Assembly (NCBI GenBank): GCA_015229045.1
Contig: JADGCJ010000145.1
Location: 1-8,241, forward strand
DNA from: Magnetococcales bacterium
GTDB lineage: Bacteria; Pseudomonadota; Magnetococcia; Magnetococcales; DC0425bin3
Direction of reading: 5' to 3'
DNA length: 8,241 nt
Under the pieces are notes generated by a model. It was given only the letters and a program-made list of their open reading frames with translations. It did not search any database and was not told the origin of the DNA. Both the position numbers and the translations under genes were made by a program. Position 1 is the stretch's first letter. Every line of letters starts with the position of its first letter. Below are positions 1 through 8,055 of the stretch, piece by piece.

Positions 1-68
1 ATGTTTTAAAGTCAAAACCCTGGGGGATGAATCCCCCAGACCCCCTCTTTTTTTTAATAGTTGACATC
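1..68 (-). repeat. Gene-end repeat, copy 1 (after htpG)
   Basis: This stretch recurs at 2796-2864 with one length change in the T-run (8 versus 9 T) and one substitution. The first 47 bases are identical in both copies. Read on the minus strand it follows the htpG stop codon and contains, in order, GATGTCAACT, an A-run, GAGGGGGTC, a perfect hairpin, GGTTTTGACTTT and AAAACAT. The copy touches the window edge, so its left limit is unknown. A third, more divergent member lies at 2714-2776 in the opposite orientation and shares the hairpin core and the GACTTTAAAACAT end. Confidence 0.85.
9..39 (-). terminator. Probable htpG terminator hairpin
   Basis: Positions 20-28 and 31-39 form a perfect 9-base-pair inverted repeat (CTGGGGGAT / ATCCCCCAG). 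On the minus strand the stem is followed by GGTTTTGACTTT, a short, imperfect U-tract about 45 bases past the htpG stop. On the plus strand the stem is followed after 8 bases by eight T, so it could also stop transcription arriving from the left. The role is inferred from position and structure. Confidence 0.5.
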
Positions 69-82
69 CATAATGGGCTTGG

Positions 83-2023
<1,941 letters not shown>

Positions 2024-2116
2024 GGTGCCCAACTCCCTCCATTTGTCATGTGTTCCGATGGTCACACCGGCCCGGTCGGGCCGACGCGCTTCTTGAATGC
2101 GCGAAATTGTGGTTTG

Positions 2117-2145
2117 ATATGGGAGTTCCCGGGCCAGGACGCAAG
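2117..2145 (-). promoter_or_regulatory. Candidate sigma-32 (heat-shock) promoter of htpG
   Basis: On the minus strand, CTTGCG (2140-2145) is followed after 15 bases by TCCCATAT (2117-2124). The sigma-32 consensus is CTTGAA, 13-17 bases, CCCCATNT, so the -35 matches 4 of 6 and the -10 matches 7 of 8, with correct spacing. It would start transcription near 2110 and leave an 85-90-base leader before the htpG ATG. htpG is a classical heat-shock regulon member, which fits. It is a pattern match only. Confidence 0.45.
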
Positions 2146-2287
2146 GGGGATGTCGATTTTTTCTTTTGCCGGGCACGGAAACGGTTTTGTTTTGATCCGA
2201 AATGGCTTATCAATGGAGCGGTCGGCAGGGGCGTTCCGCTCCCTCATCCTTCTCAAGGTCCAGTGCGGCAAACCATCGGGTCAGACC

Positions 2288-2695
2288 ATGCCATTCGTCA
2301 AATCCATCCCTCTGTTCACCTTCATGCTGGCCATTCTCAACGGCATGATCTTTGCGCAGAAGACCCATCCGGAAATCAGCGCCCAGGCCCAACTCGCCAC
2401 CCTCTCTTTGACCTCCGGGGCCCAGTTGACCTTTACCGTGGCCGATGTCCTGATCTTGGTCGGGGTGGTGGCGCTTTACATCGAGATCTTCAAGGCGACC
2501 CGCTCCGGGACCGAATCGATCGTCGATCATCTCTTCTCGATGGTGGTCTTCGTCATCTTCTTGGTGGAGTTTCTCATCTTCAAGCCGGCGGGCAACACGC
2601 TCTTTCTGACCATGACGGTCATGTCCCTGCTGGACGTGGTGGCCGGCTTCACGGTGACCATCTCGACCTCGCGTCGGGATATCGGTCGCTCATGA
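2288..2695 (+). CDS. Small four-helix integral membrane protein, unknown function
   Basis: The 135-residue product is mostly hydrophobic, with four likely transmembrane segments at about 6-23, 48-67, 79-98 and 103-125. A short polar loop (24-46) follows the first helix. Between helices two and three is a conserved-looking basic/acidic stretch, IEIFKATRSGTESIVDH (65-81). The tail is polar and basic (STSRRDIGRS). I do not recognise a named family; the pattern recalls small uncharacterised membrane proteins of Proteobacteria. No catalytic or transport motif is visible. The gene is divergent from htpG and has no plus-strand partner. I took the ATG at 2288 because it directly precedes the first helix; its ribosome site is poor, and an in-frame ATG at about 2213 is an alternative. 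A double-hairpin element follows the stop by about 20 bases. Confidence 0.75.
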   Translation: MPFVKSIPLFTFMLAILNGMIFAQKTHPEISAQAQLATLSLTSGAQLTFTVADVLILVGVVALYIEIFKATRSGTESIVDHLFSMVVFVIFLVEFLIFKPAGNTLFLTMTVMSLLDVVAGFTVTISTSRRDIGRS

Positions 2696-2713
2696 AACAG
2701 TCAAAAATCTTAA

Positions 2714-2776
2714 GGGTCCAGGGGGATTATCCCCCTGGTGGGGTCCAGGGGCGAAGCCCCTGGGACTTTAAAACAT
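2714..2776 (+). terminator. Double-hairpin gene-end repeat after the membrane protein gene
   Basis: Two perfect stem-loops lie in tandem. CCAGGGGGAT (2718-2727) pairs with ATCCCCCTGG (2729-2738), and CCAGGGGC (2745-2752) pairs with GCCCCTGG (2756-2763) across a GAA loop. They are followed by GACTTTAAAACAT. The first stem and the final 13 bases match the repeats at 1-68 and 2796-2864 read on the other strand, so this is a third member of that family, carrying an extra hairpin. It follows the stop at 2695 and points the same way as that gene. Termination is inferred; the T-run is short. Confidence 0.6.
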
Positions 2777-2808
2777 AAACATTTTAAAAATTTTTATGTT
2801 TTAAAGTC
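2764..2808. repeat. Head-to-head junction of two repeats (16-bp inverted repeat)
   Basis: GACTTTAAAACATAAA (2764-2779) is the exact reverse complement of 2793-2808, with a 13-base AT-rich centre. It arises where the plus-oriented element at 2714-2776 and the minus-oriented element at 2796-2864 meet end to end. It would form a long AT-rich hairpin and, with its neighbours, a bidirectional terminator zone. Confidence 0.8.
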
Positions 2809-2864
2809 AAAACCCTGGGGGATGAATCCCCCAGACCCCCTCTTTTTTTTTAAAAGTTGACATC
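2796..2864 (-). repeat. Gene-end repeat, copy 2
   Basis: This is nearly identical to 1-68 and in the same orientation, including the perfect 9-bp hairpin CTGGGGGAT / ATCCCCCAG. It ends in GTTGACATC, overlapping the stop codon of a probable decayed minus-strand gene (2863-2934). Copies 1 and 2 are direct repeats about 2.8 kb apart that bracket htpG and the membrane protein gene. Confidence 0.85.
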
Positions 2865-2934
2865 ATCTCCTGGCCAACGCCTCCAGACGCGCAACGAACT
2901 CCTCGGCCTCTCGGTGTCCCCCGATTTCCTCTCT
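2863..2934 (-). pseudogene. Possible 3' remnant of a decayed gene
   Basis: One minus-strand frame reads HREAEEFVARLEALARR then TGA at 2865-2863, running directly into repeat copy 2. The residue pattern is amphipathic and helix-like, as in many protein C-termini. The frame is closed upstream by a TGA at 2937-2935 and there is no usable start, so nothing intact is encoded. The arrangement (coding end, GATGTCAACT, hairpin) copies that of htpG, which is the main reason to suspect a former gene. I cannot name it. From here to the operator at 3050 I see no other gene or clear signal. Confidence 0.3.
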
Positions 2935-3049
2935 TCACCGCACAACTTGCCACCGATTGATCCCCCGCGTCACAGGGGCGCACACGGTGCCACTTGCGCC
3001 ACCAAACGACGGAAATGCCACTTGCAAAATCACCCGACATCCTTCAAGA

Positions 3050-3067
3050 TATATCAAACATGATATA
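3050..3067. promoter_or_regulatory. Candidate operator of the parDE operon
   Basis: TATATCA (3050-3056) and TGATATA (3061-3067) form a perfect 7-bp inverted repeat around AACA, 14 bases before the antitoxin start. Ribbon-helix-helix antitoxins of the ParD type bind short palindromes at their own promoter to autoregulate, and this is the only such site here. The AT-rich arms could also supply the -10 element. A possible -35 is TTGCAA at 3022-3027, though I could not fit a convincing spacing. Confidence 0.5.
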
Positions 3068-3080
3068 CAAAGGGGATCTT

Positions 3081-3338
3081 ATGGCCACAAACGTTCACCT
3101 CACGCAGGAACTTGAAAATTTTGCCCAATCCTGCGTTGACAGCGGGCAGTTCAACAGCGTCAGCGAGGTTGTCCGCAGTGCCCTGCGCATGCTGCAAGAA
3201 GGAGAAGAGCGTCGGTCCCGGTTCAATGCCCAGTTGGATGCGGTTCGGGAAGAGACCAAAAGGGATGGTGGACACGCCCTTGATGATGTCATGGCCGAAG
3301 CGGACAGGATTATCGAAGCAGCCTCTTCTTCTCGATGA
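3081..3338 (+). CDS. parD: ParD-type antitoxin (ribbon-helix-helix)
   Basis: This 85-residue protein is the antitoxin of a type II toxin-antitoxin pair: it neutralises the ParE-like toxin by direct binding and, as a dimer, represses the operon. Residues about 2-45 fit the ParD/CopG ribbon-helix-helix fold: a short beta strand (TNVHLTQEL), then two helices around SGQFNSVSEVVRSALRML, where the (F/Y)NSxSEVVR pattern is typical. The charged tail (45-85, EEGERRSRF to IIEAASSSR) is the usual flexible toxin-binding region. I chose the ATG at 3081 because AGGGG at 3071-3075 is 5 bases upstream; an in-frame ATG at 3060 would sit inside the operator palindrome. The stop overlaps the toxin start (ATGA), implying translational coupling. 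Confidence 0.9.
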   Translation: MATNVHLTQELENFAQSCVDSGQFNSVSEVVRSALRMLQEGEERRSRFNAQLDAVREETKRDGGHALDDVMAEADRIIEAASSSR

Positions 3339-3640
3339 AACGAGCGATTCTTTCCTCCCTGGCTCGCAAAGAATTTCTCGAAGCCATCCGTTGGATTGCC
3401 AACGATGATCCAAGGGCAGCCCAAGCACTGAAGAATGCTGTCTATCACGCCGCGCGCAATTTGGGAGATCACCCGTTGTCAGGCCGAGAACGCCCCGACT
3501 TCGCCTTGCCGCCGGTCCGCTTCCTGCCTCTGACCGCCTTTCCCTACATCATCGTCTACGATGCAGCCTTGAAACCTCCGATGATCCTGCGTTTTCTGCA
3601 TAGGGCAAGGGATCTGCCAGAACTGTTGAGGGATCTGTAG
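3335..3640 (+). CDS. parE: RelE/ParE-family toxin
   Basis: The 101-residue product has the ParE-like pattern of this superfamily: an N-terminal strand and helix pair (AILSSLARKEFLEAIRWIANDDPRAA), a second helix (AVYHAARNLGDHPLSGR), then beta strands with VRFLPLTAFPYIIVYDA and the late ILRFLHRARDL strand. Chromosomal ParE proteins poison DNA gyrase, whereas RelE members cleave mRNA on the ribosome. The HxxRD/L ending and the ParD partner favour ParE, but the target cannot be read from sequence. The length is normal and the frame is intact. The gene starts within the antitoxin stop codon, so the two are one operon. It ends 7 bases from the convergent phage-gene remnant. Confidence 0.88.
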   Translation: MKRAILSSLARKEFLEAIRWIANDDPRAAQALKNAVYHAARNLGDHPLSGRERPDFALPPVRFLPLTAFPYIIVYDAALKPPMILRFLHRARDLPELLRDL

Positions 3641-3647
3641 AAATTTT

Positions 3648-4061
3648 TTACCATGCCGTGGCCAACGCCTTCTGCAACGCCTCCGCAAATCGCCGTGGGG
3701 CGTTTTCCATGACCACCTTGCGCACTGTTTCATTGAAACCGAAGCGCGGCTTGAGCCGGACCTGATGGGGGAGGACGTACATCAGCTTCAACCGCTCCCG
3801 GCGGCCTTTGCCAATGCGTCTCCAGACCGCCTTGACGTTTGCTCCCTTTTTGAGGGGAGCGATGAAATATCCCGGCCTTTGCAACATCGCGCCTGGGAAA
3901 CTGCCGGGCCGGGTTACAGAAGTCGGCGAGGAGCGCGCCTCGACCGGGACGCCCAGTGCCCTGCCAAAGACGCCCACCTTTGTGCCACCGGTTTCCTGGA
4001 TCGCCATGAACTGGTCCAACACCATCACGGTCGCCTTCAGGTCGCTCTTGCTGGCCGAGCG
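3648..4061 (-). pseudogene. 5'-truncated phage tail/morphogenesis-type gene
   Basis: About 137 codons remain, from RSASKSDLKATVMVLDQF to the end at EALQKALATAW. The segment VMVLDQFMAIQETGGTK, the Gly/Pro-rich middle, GYFIAPLKKGANVKAVWRR, then RLKLMYVLPHQVRLKPRFGF and NETVRKVVMENAPRRF resembles the C-terminal half of uncharacterised phage virion proteins (tail-completion or DUF6441-like), usually longer than 200 residues. That assignment is from memory of the pattern. The open frame runs on upstream to 4307, but that part is translation of the hairpin repeats at 4065-4302 (recurring KSGDSLPISL), so I treat the original 5' end as lost. No other phage gene is nearby, which points to a relic. Confidence 0.6.
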
Positions 4062-4064
4062 AAG

Positions 4065-4302
4065 CTGTCCCCGGATTTCCGCCCTGTCCCCGGATTTCCG
4101 CCGTCCCCGAATTTCCGCCCAGGGAAATCGGTAAGCTGTCCCCGGATTTCCACGCGAATTTCCGCCCAGGGAAATCGGTAAGCTGTCCCCGGATTTCCAC
4201 GGATTTCCATCTAGGGAAATCGGTAAGCTGTCCCCGGATTTCCATCTGCATCTAGGGAAATCGGTAAGCTGTCCCCGGATTTCCATCTGTCCCCGGATTT
4301 CC
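4065..4302. repeat. Array of REP-like hairpin repeats
   Basis: Four identical 29-base units lie at 4123-4151, 4170-4198, 4215-4243 and 4256-4284. Read on the minus strand each begins GGAAATC, has a 15-base middle containing CGGGGACAG, and ends GATTTCC, so each unit is a 7-bp inverted repeat. Gaps are 18, 16 and 12 bases and contain fragments of the unit. Further half-units with GTCCCCGGATTTCC or a close variant occur at 4065-4080, 4084-4099, 4103-4116, 4154-4163, 4199-4209 and 4287-4302. Neighbouring units can also pair with each other (GATTTCC with the next GGAAATC), giving two alternative folds. The GGGGACAG-plus-palindrome form recalls sequences around REP-associated IS200-like transposases; no such transposase is in this window. 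Confidence 0.85.
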
Positions 4303-4416
4303 ATCATGAAAAGTTAGACAGATGCTTTGAAGCCATGATTGGTTTGGTCTGCACTATGATTTGGCTTGAATAGGTATAATAAATTTATCGAATGTCAACA
4401 CGCCCTAATTTACCGG

Positions 4417-6126
4417 TTATTTATTTTCTTGATTCCTTGTCAACAGGTCTTTGGCGTTTAATTTTATTTCAATCAATTCACCACTTTCTCCAACCGACGG
4501 TACTACCGTGTTGCCTACATGTATACGAACAGATCCTGCATTGCCGATCACCGCAGTAAAATTGCCTTCTTCTGGAACGCGAAAAACATATCCCGGAAAC
4601 ATAATCATATCTTTTTGTATAACGCCTTGCTTGTCTACAATCTGGATCCAGACTAACTCTTTGGAAAATAATGAAATCGCATTTGGAAATTCTGGTTCAA
4701 AATCTGCAACACTGGTCACCGTTTCAGGGTAACGGTCCTTAATTTTTTTTGGAAATCTCTTTTTTTCTGGTGTTTTGCCTAAGATTTTCTTTGATTGGTC
4801 TGTATCAGGAGTCTTGACAGGCATAGAAGAAGCAATACTTTCATTCTGCACACCAGTCAAACCCGATGCATCAACAGCCTGAGCGCTTCTGTTAATTGAT
4901 GATTTCTTATAATTCTCCGCTTGTTTATCCAACACAACTTCCTGATCGAGCTTAGGAGCAGTTTTTGGTGTGGTATCCTCCCTCAGCGTAGCAGGAATGG
5001 ATGGTTCGGGTTTTGATGCAGGTAGTGGCGCTTCTCGTACTGCCAACCTGTACCACATAACATCTATATAAGAATATAAAAAATTTGAGAGAACGCCAAT
5101 TAATAAAAAGATCGCCATGATTTTTTTTTGCTGCAACTTTTCACGAAGAATATCAATAAAACTTAACATACCAAACTTGATTCTTGTTTCTTCGTCGTTG
5201 ATTGTAGCTGGCATTGCAATCATTTGTGTATCATTTTCCTTTAATAATTCATTCCTCCATGCGCTCACTGTCTTCGGTCGATCATTTTCTTTTATCTGCA
5301 TAGCATGTTCAATCGCCTGAAGGAAATATATTGGATATTTTTTATTGATAATATTATCTATTGATGGCAAAGGGTCAATATTTCCTCTGTTGATCGCTGC
5401 CATCCTGGTCGGTGCTGGAACAGGGTCAACACCTGTGGTCATATAAAAGAAAACAGATCCCATTGAAAATATGTCAGACCACGGCCCCTGCGCCTTACTA
5501 TCCCCTGCGTATTGTTCCAAAGGCGTATATGCTGGAGTATACACCAATGTCAGTGCATGCGTTACTTGGTCAATCACCAGCCTTGTTGCACCAAAATCAA
5601 TAAGCACAGGACTTCCATCTGGTCTTATAATGATATTTTCAGGTTTTATATCCCTGTGTAGGTATTTTTTATCATGTAACATATCCAGACTGTCCAATAG
5701 CTGCCTCACAATATTCAGAACCTCCGTCTCTGACATTTCTGGGCATTGAGTCAAATGTGTTCGCAGGTTTTTCCCCTCTTCAAACTCCATAACTATGTAT
5801 GTAGTACCAAGAGACTCAAAAAAACTTAATACTTTCACAATATTTTTGTGACTAAACTGATTCAAAACCATCAATTCCTTGCGAAATCTTTCCTTCCATT
5901 TATTAAAATGATCAGTGAATCCCATTCTTGCCCGCACACTACCATCTTGGTTACGCACTGCCAATCCAGATGGGAAATATTCTTTGATCGCCACATCAGT
6001 TTGATCGTCGATATTAATCGCGAGATATGTGACCCCAAAACCACCATGGCCAAGCACTCGCTTAATCATGTAGTGGTCGATTGTGGAATCAACCCCTAGA
6101 TGGCCATTTTGATCTACTGTAACCAT
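4417..6126 (-). CDS. Membrane-anchored Ser/Thr protein kinase with RodZ-like C-terminal domain
   Basis: The 569-residue protein has a complete Hanks-type kinase domain at about 19-295: glycine loop GHGGFG (26-31), catalytic lysine K48 in VAIKEYFP, helix-C glutamate E84, HRDIKPEN (D159, N164), DFG (177-179), TPLEQY in place of APE (E204), D218 and R283. All catalytic residues are present, so it should phosphorylate Ser/Thr. One transmembrane helix follows at about 336-356, then a Pro/Lys/Ser-rich linker (365-480). The final domain (about 487-557, LVWIQIVDKQG, PGYVFRV, AVIGNAGSVRIHVGN) matches the pattern of the RodZ C-terminal domain DUF4115 and would be periplasmic. Known: RodZ couples MreB to the cell wall. 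Inferred: this kinase senses or binds an envelope partner. The gene stands alone, with no phosphatase or obvious substrate nearby, has a weak ribosome site, and is AT-rich (20/60 G+C in a sampled line), suggesting transfer. Confidence 0.9.
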   Translation of the reverse strand: MVTVDQNGHLGVDSTIDHYMIKRVLGHGGFGVTYLAINIDDQTDVAIKEYFPSGLAVRNQDGSVRARMGFTDHFNKWKERFRKELMVLNQFSHKNIVKVLSFFESLGTTYIVMEFEEGKNLRTHLTQCPEMSETEVLNIVRQLLDSLDMLHDKKYLHRDIKPENIIIRPDGSPVLIDFGATRLVIDQVTHALTLVYTPAYTPLEQYAGDSKAQGPWSDIFSMGSVFFYMTTGVDPVPAPTRMAAINRGNIDPLPSIDNIINKKYPIYFLQAIEHAMQIKENDRPKTVSAWRNELLKENDTQMIAMPATINDEETRIKFGMLSFIDILREKLQQKKIMAIFLLIGVLSNFLYSYIDVMWYRLAVREAPLPASKPEPSIPATLREDTTPKTAPKLDQEVVLDKQAENYKKSSINRSAQAVDASGLTGVQNESIASSMPVKTPDTDQSKKILGKTPEKKRFPKKIKDRYPETVTSVADFEPEFPNAISLFSKELVWIQIVDKQGVIQKDMIMFPGYVFRVPEEGNFTAVIGNAGSVRIHVGNTVVPSVGESGELIEIKLNAKDLLTRNQENK

Positions 6127-6348
6127 CGCACTGTTTATTGAAATTTTTCCAAGTTCATATTATTAACAGTCACCCCCCCATGAAGATTGAATCACAAAAC
6201 AAATATGATGACAGTGTATTCATTATTCACCACCACACCTTTTTTTAAGTCGGCCACACATTCAACTTCTTCTCGCCAACCGATTTTCCGTCGAACCGTA
6301 ACCGTTCAGACCCCTCCCGTTAACCCACAACAGATCGCCTGTCGCTGA
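6127..6348. other. Intergenic region upstream of the kinase gene
   Basis: The kinase-proximal part is AT-rich; from about 6270 it becomes GC-richer, probably where insertion-sequence DNA begins. On the minus strand TTAATAATAT (about 6157-6166) is a possible -10 for the kinase, but I found no -35 at a good distance. CACCCCCCC at 6171-6179 is a C-run with no hairpin partner. No open frame of interest and no convincing terminator for the transposase are visible. Confidence 0.4.
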
Positions 6349-7965
6349 CTATCCGGCAGCGACAGCAACAGGCAATGGCATGGGTGTGGCATCCTCTCCA
6401 CGCCGTCGTGCCATGATCACTTGTGTGAGGTAATCCCAAATTTTGATGCCTCGTAATCGGCCTGTTTCGATGACGCTGGCCAGAATGGCGACCGCACGGC
6501 TTCCTTCCTCCGTGCGAGTTCCATGGCTGATCTGACGGGCGATGACCCAGTGCCGCAAAATCCTTTCTGCCACATTGTTGGTGGCTGGCAATGTCGGATG
6601 CTCCACCACCTTCCAGATAGCATCCCAATCGTTGAGAAATTCCTTGGCCAACTCCAGAGTCTTTTGGTGATTAGAAGTCTCCACCACGATTTGGCAATAT
6701 GCGCGAAATGATATCAGCCTCTTCTGGACATCTTCCAAGGATTGCAACCCCAGTCGATAATCCAATACAGCTTCCAACACGGTAAGGGCGGTGTCGCCGA
6801 ACTCTCTGCCCTCGGCGGTCAAGCTTTCAAAAAGACCGCGCGCTTTACGAATCAGATGTGCCAGGCAACGCAGACGTTTGGAGAAGATCCGATAAGATCC
6901 AAGGCCGTCACTCATGAGCCAGCCAGCAAAGGCGACAGTCAGGATGCGCAGAGGTACTTCCTGGCGTCGCTTCCCGATCACGAACAAGACGATGGTGCCG
7001 CTGATGAAGACCCACAGCCAAGGGATCTTTCCTTTTTCTTTCCAGGGCGTCTCGTCGGCATGCACCAAGGGTTCCTTGGGAATGGCGTCCAGCAGGAGCA
7101 GATAAACAGGAAAAAGCGCCAGGGAGACCTCACGCAGGCAATTATCAATGGTGCCTGTGGCCACGCGAAGCCCAAACCATTCCTGCAGGAACTCCCGCAC
7201 CTTTGCCCGGGAGAGACGCATCCGGTAGGTCAGGAAAACGATAAAGCTCGCCAGTCTTGGCCCAATGAGCCGCCATTCGTTCAGTCTCGTCGTGACCGGT
7301 CCCTCGGATTCGTCACATTTTCCCTGATTTGGCATCAGCTTGGTCAGATGCCCGCACAGACACGAAGTCTCCCCGTAATGGTGCAGCGTGCATTCCAAGC
7401 CGATCCCCCACTGGCCCTCCTGCTCAATGATGTCGATGACGTAAAAACCCGTCAATGCCTTGAAAAAGGCGTCAGGCGGTATCACCTCTCCGCAAGCCGC
7501 ACATTGGCTGGCCCGATGAATCTCCGTCCGATTGGGCGAAATCACCTGGATACGGCCATAGCCAGGAGATCCAGGCTGTTTCCCAGCCTTGCGTTGACCA
7601 TCAACAATCGTCTTGCCCTTTTTGTCGTCCTTGTTCTCAACCGTTTTGCCGGGTTTGTCCCCAGCTTCCACTGCGTCATTTTCAAGATCGGAGCCGTCTG
7701 CCGTTCGGTCAGATTTTTCCTTCTCTTTTCCATTCTTGACGACAGAGTCTTCCTCTTGATCGGCATCCTCCTCCATCGGGATACCCATATAAGCGGGACG
7801 ACTGCTCGGAGGCACGGAACTGTTCTGGGGATTACGATCCAACCGCTCGTGGGCCTCTTTGAGATCGGCCAATAGCTTCTTGCTCACGGTGCGCAAGCGG
7901 TCCAATTCCAGGGAATCCAGATAGTTCTCGTCCATCTGTCGCAGGTCGTGTTTGTGCAATTTCAT
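6349..7965 (-). CDS. IS66-family transposase
   Basis: The 538-residue protein is a DDE transposase that cuts and joins insertion-sequence ends. An N-terminal leucine-rich coiled-coil-like stretch (about 15-45) precedes RNPQNSSVPPSS (44-55), the typical IS66 N-terminal motif. A long acidic/basic low-complexity insert (64-128) and GKQPGSPGYGR follow. The zinc-finger-like part has CAAC (155-158) and CLCGH (202-206). The catalytic core carries D304 in VHADETPW, D353 in MSDGLGSY, and E467 in TNNVAERILR, all in family context, so the enzyme looks intact. The length is normal for IS66 TnpC. I chose the ATG at 7963-7965 because AAGGGG lies about 9 bases upstream. That site is within a leader hairpin (7972-7995). 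The C-terminus (ATPMPLPVAVAAG) is plain. Confidence 0.95.
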   Translation of the reverse strand: MKLHKHDLRQMDENYLDSLELDRLRTVSKKLLADLKEAHERLDRNPQNSSVPPSSRPAYMGIPMEEDADQEEDSVVKNGKEKEKSDRTADGSDLENDAVEAGDKPGKTVENKDDKKGKTIVDGQRKAGKQPGSPGYGRIQVISPNRTEIHRASQCAACGEVIPPDAFFKALTGFYVIDIIEQEGQWGIGLECTLHHYGETSCLCGHLTKLMPNQGKCDESEGPVTTRLNEWRLIGPRLASFIVFLTYRMRLSRAKVREFLQEWFGLRVATGTIDNCLREVSLALFPVYLLLLDAIPKEPLVHADETPWKEKGKIPWLWVFISGTIVLFVIGKRRQEVPLRILTVAFAGWLMSDGLGSYRIFSKRLRCLAHLIRKARGLFESLTAEGREFGDTALTVLEAVLDYRLGLQSLEDVQKRLISFRAYCQIVVETSNHQKTLELAKEFLNDWDAIWKVVEHPTLPATNNVAERILRHWVIARQISHGTRTEEGSRAVAILASVIETGRLRGIKIWDYLTQVIMARRRGEDATPMPLPVAVAAG

Positions 7966-7971
7966 GATGCC

Positions 7972-7995
7972 GCACCCCTTCTGCTTGTGGGGTGC
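7972..7995 (-). promoter_or_regulatory. Leader hairpin covering the transposase ribosome site
   Basis: GCACCCC and GGGGTGC form a perfect 7-bp inverted repeat (7972-7978 with 7989-7995) around a 10-base loop. On the minus-strand mRNA the 3' arm is GGGGTGC, which contains most of the AAGGGG Shine-Dalgarno of the transposase. Folding would hide the site and lower translation, a known way for insertion sequences to keep transposase scarce. The stem is read directly; the effect is inferred. Confidence 0.5.
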
Positions 7996-8055
7996 AAACT
8001 GCCCAGTGTCGCGTCATCCGCCATCTGTCATCTCCCAAGAGGACATCCTGGAAGA

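Noticed and set aside
2024..2176. 51-residue N-terminal extension of HtpG
   Set aside because: Hsp90 homology starts at MSTSEG, where a good ribosome site is present; the extension has no family resemblance and would overlap the candidate promoter.
2050..2778. Plus-strand frame ending in GGVQGRSPWDFKT
   Set aside because: It overlaps the membrane protein gene in another frame, and its end is just translation of the gene-end hairpin repeat.
2807..3040. 77-codon minus-strand frame across repeat copy 2
   Set aside because: Half of it is translated repeat, the composition is Arg/Gly/Cys-rich as in non-coding GC-rich DNA, and no start signal is visible.
4123..4284. CRISPR-like layout of 29-base repeats
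   Set aside because: Gaps are only 18, 16 and 12 bases, unequal, and made of repeat fragments; there are no spacer-like unique sequences and no cas genes. A REP-like hairpin array fits better.
4375..4380. Perfect TATAAT on the plus strand near the kinase 3' end
   Set aside because: There is no -35 at an acceptable distance and no gene downstream on that strand; chance is likely in AT-rich DNA.
6742..7875. Long plus-strand open frame opposite the transposase
   Set aside because: It is antisense to the intact IS66 transposase with no domain signature; a shadow frame.
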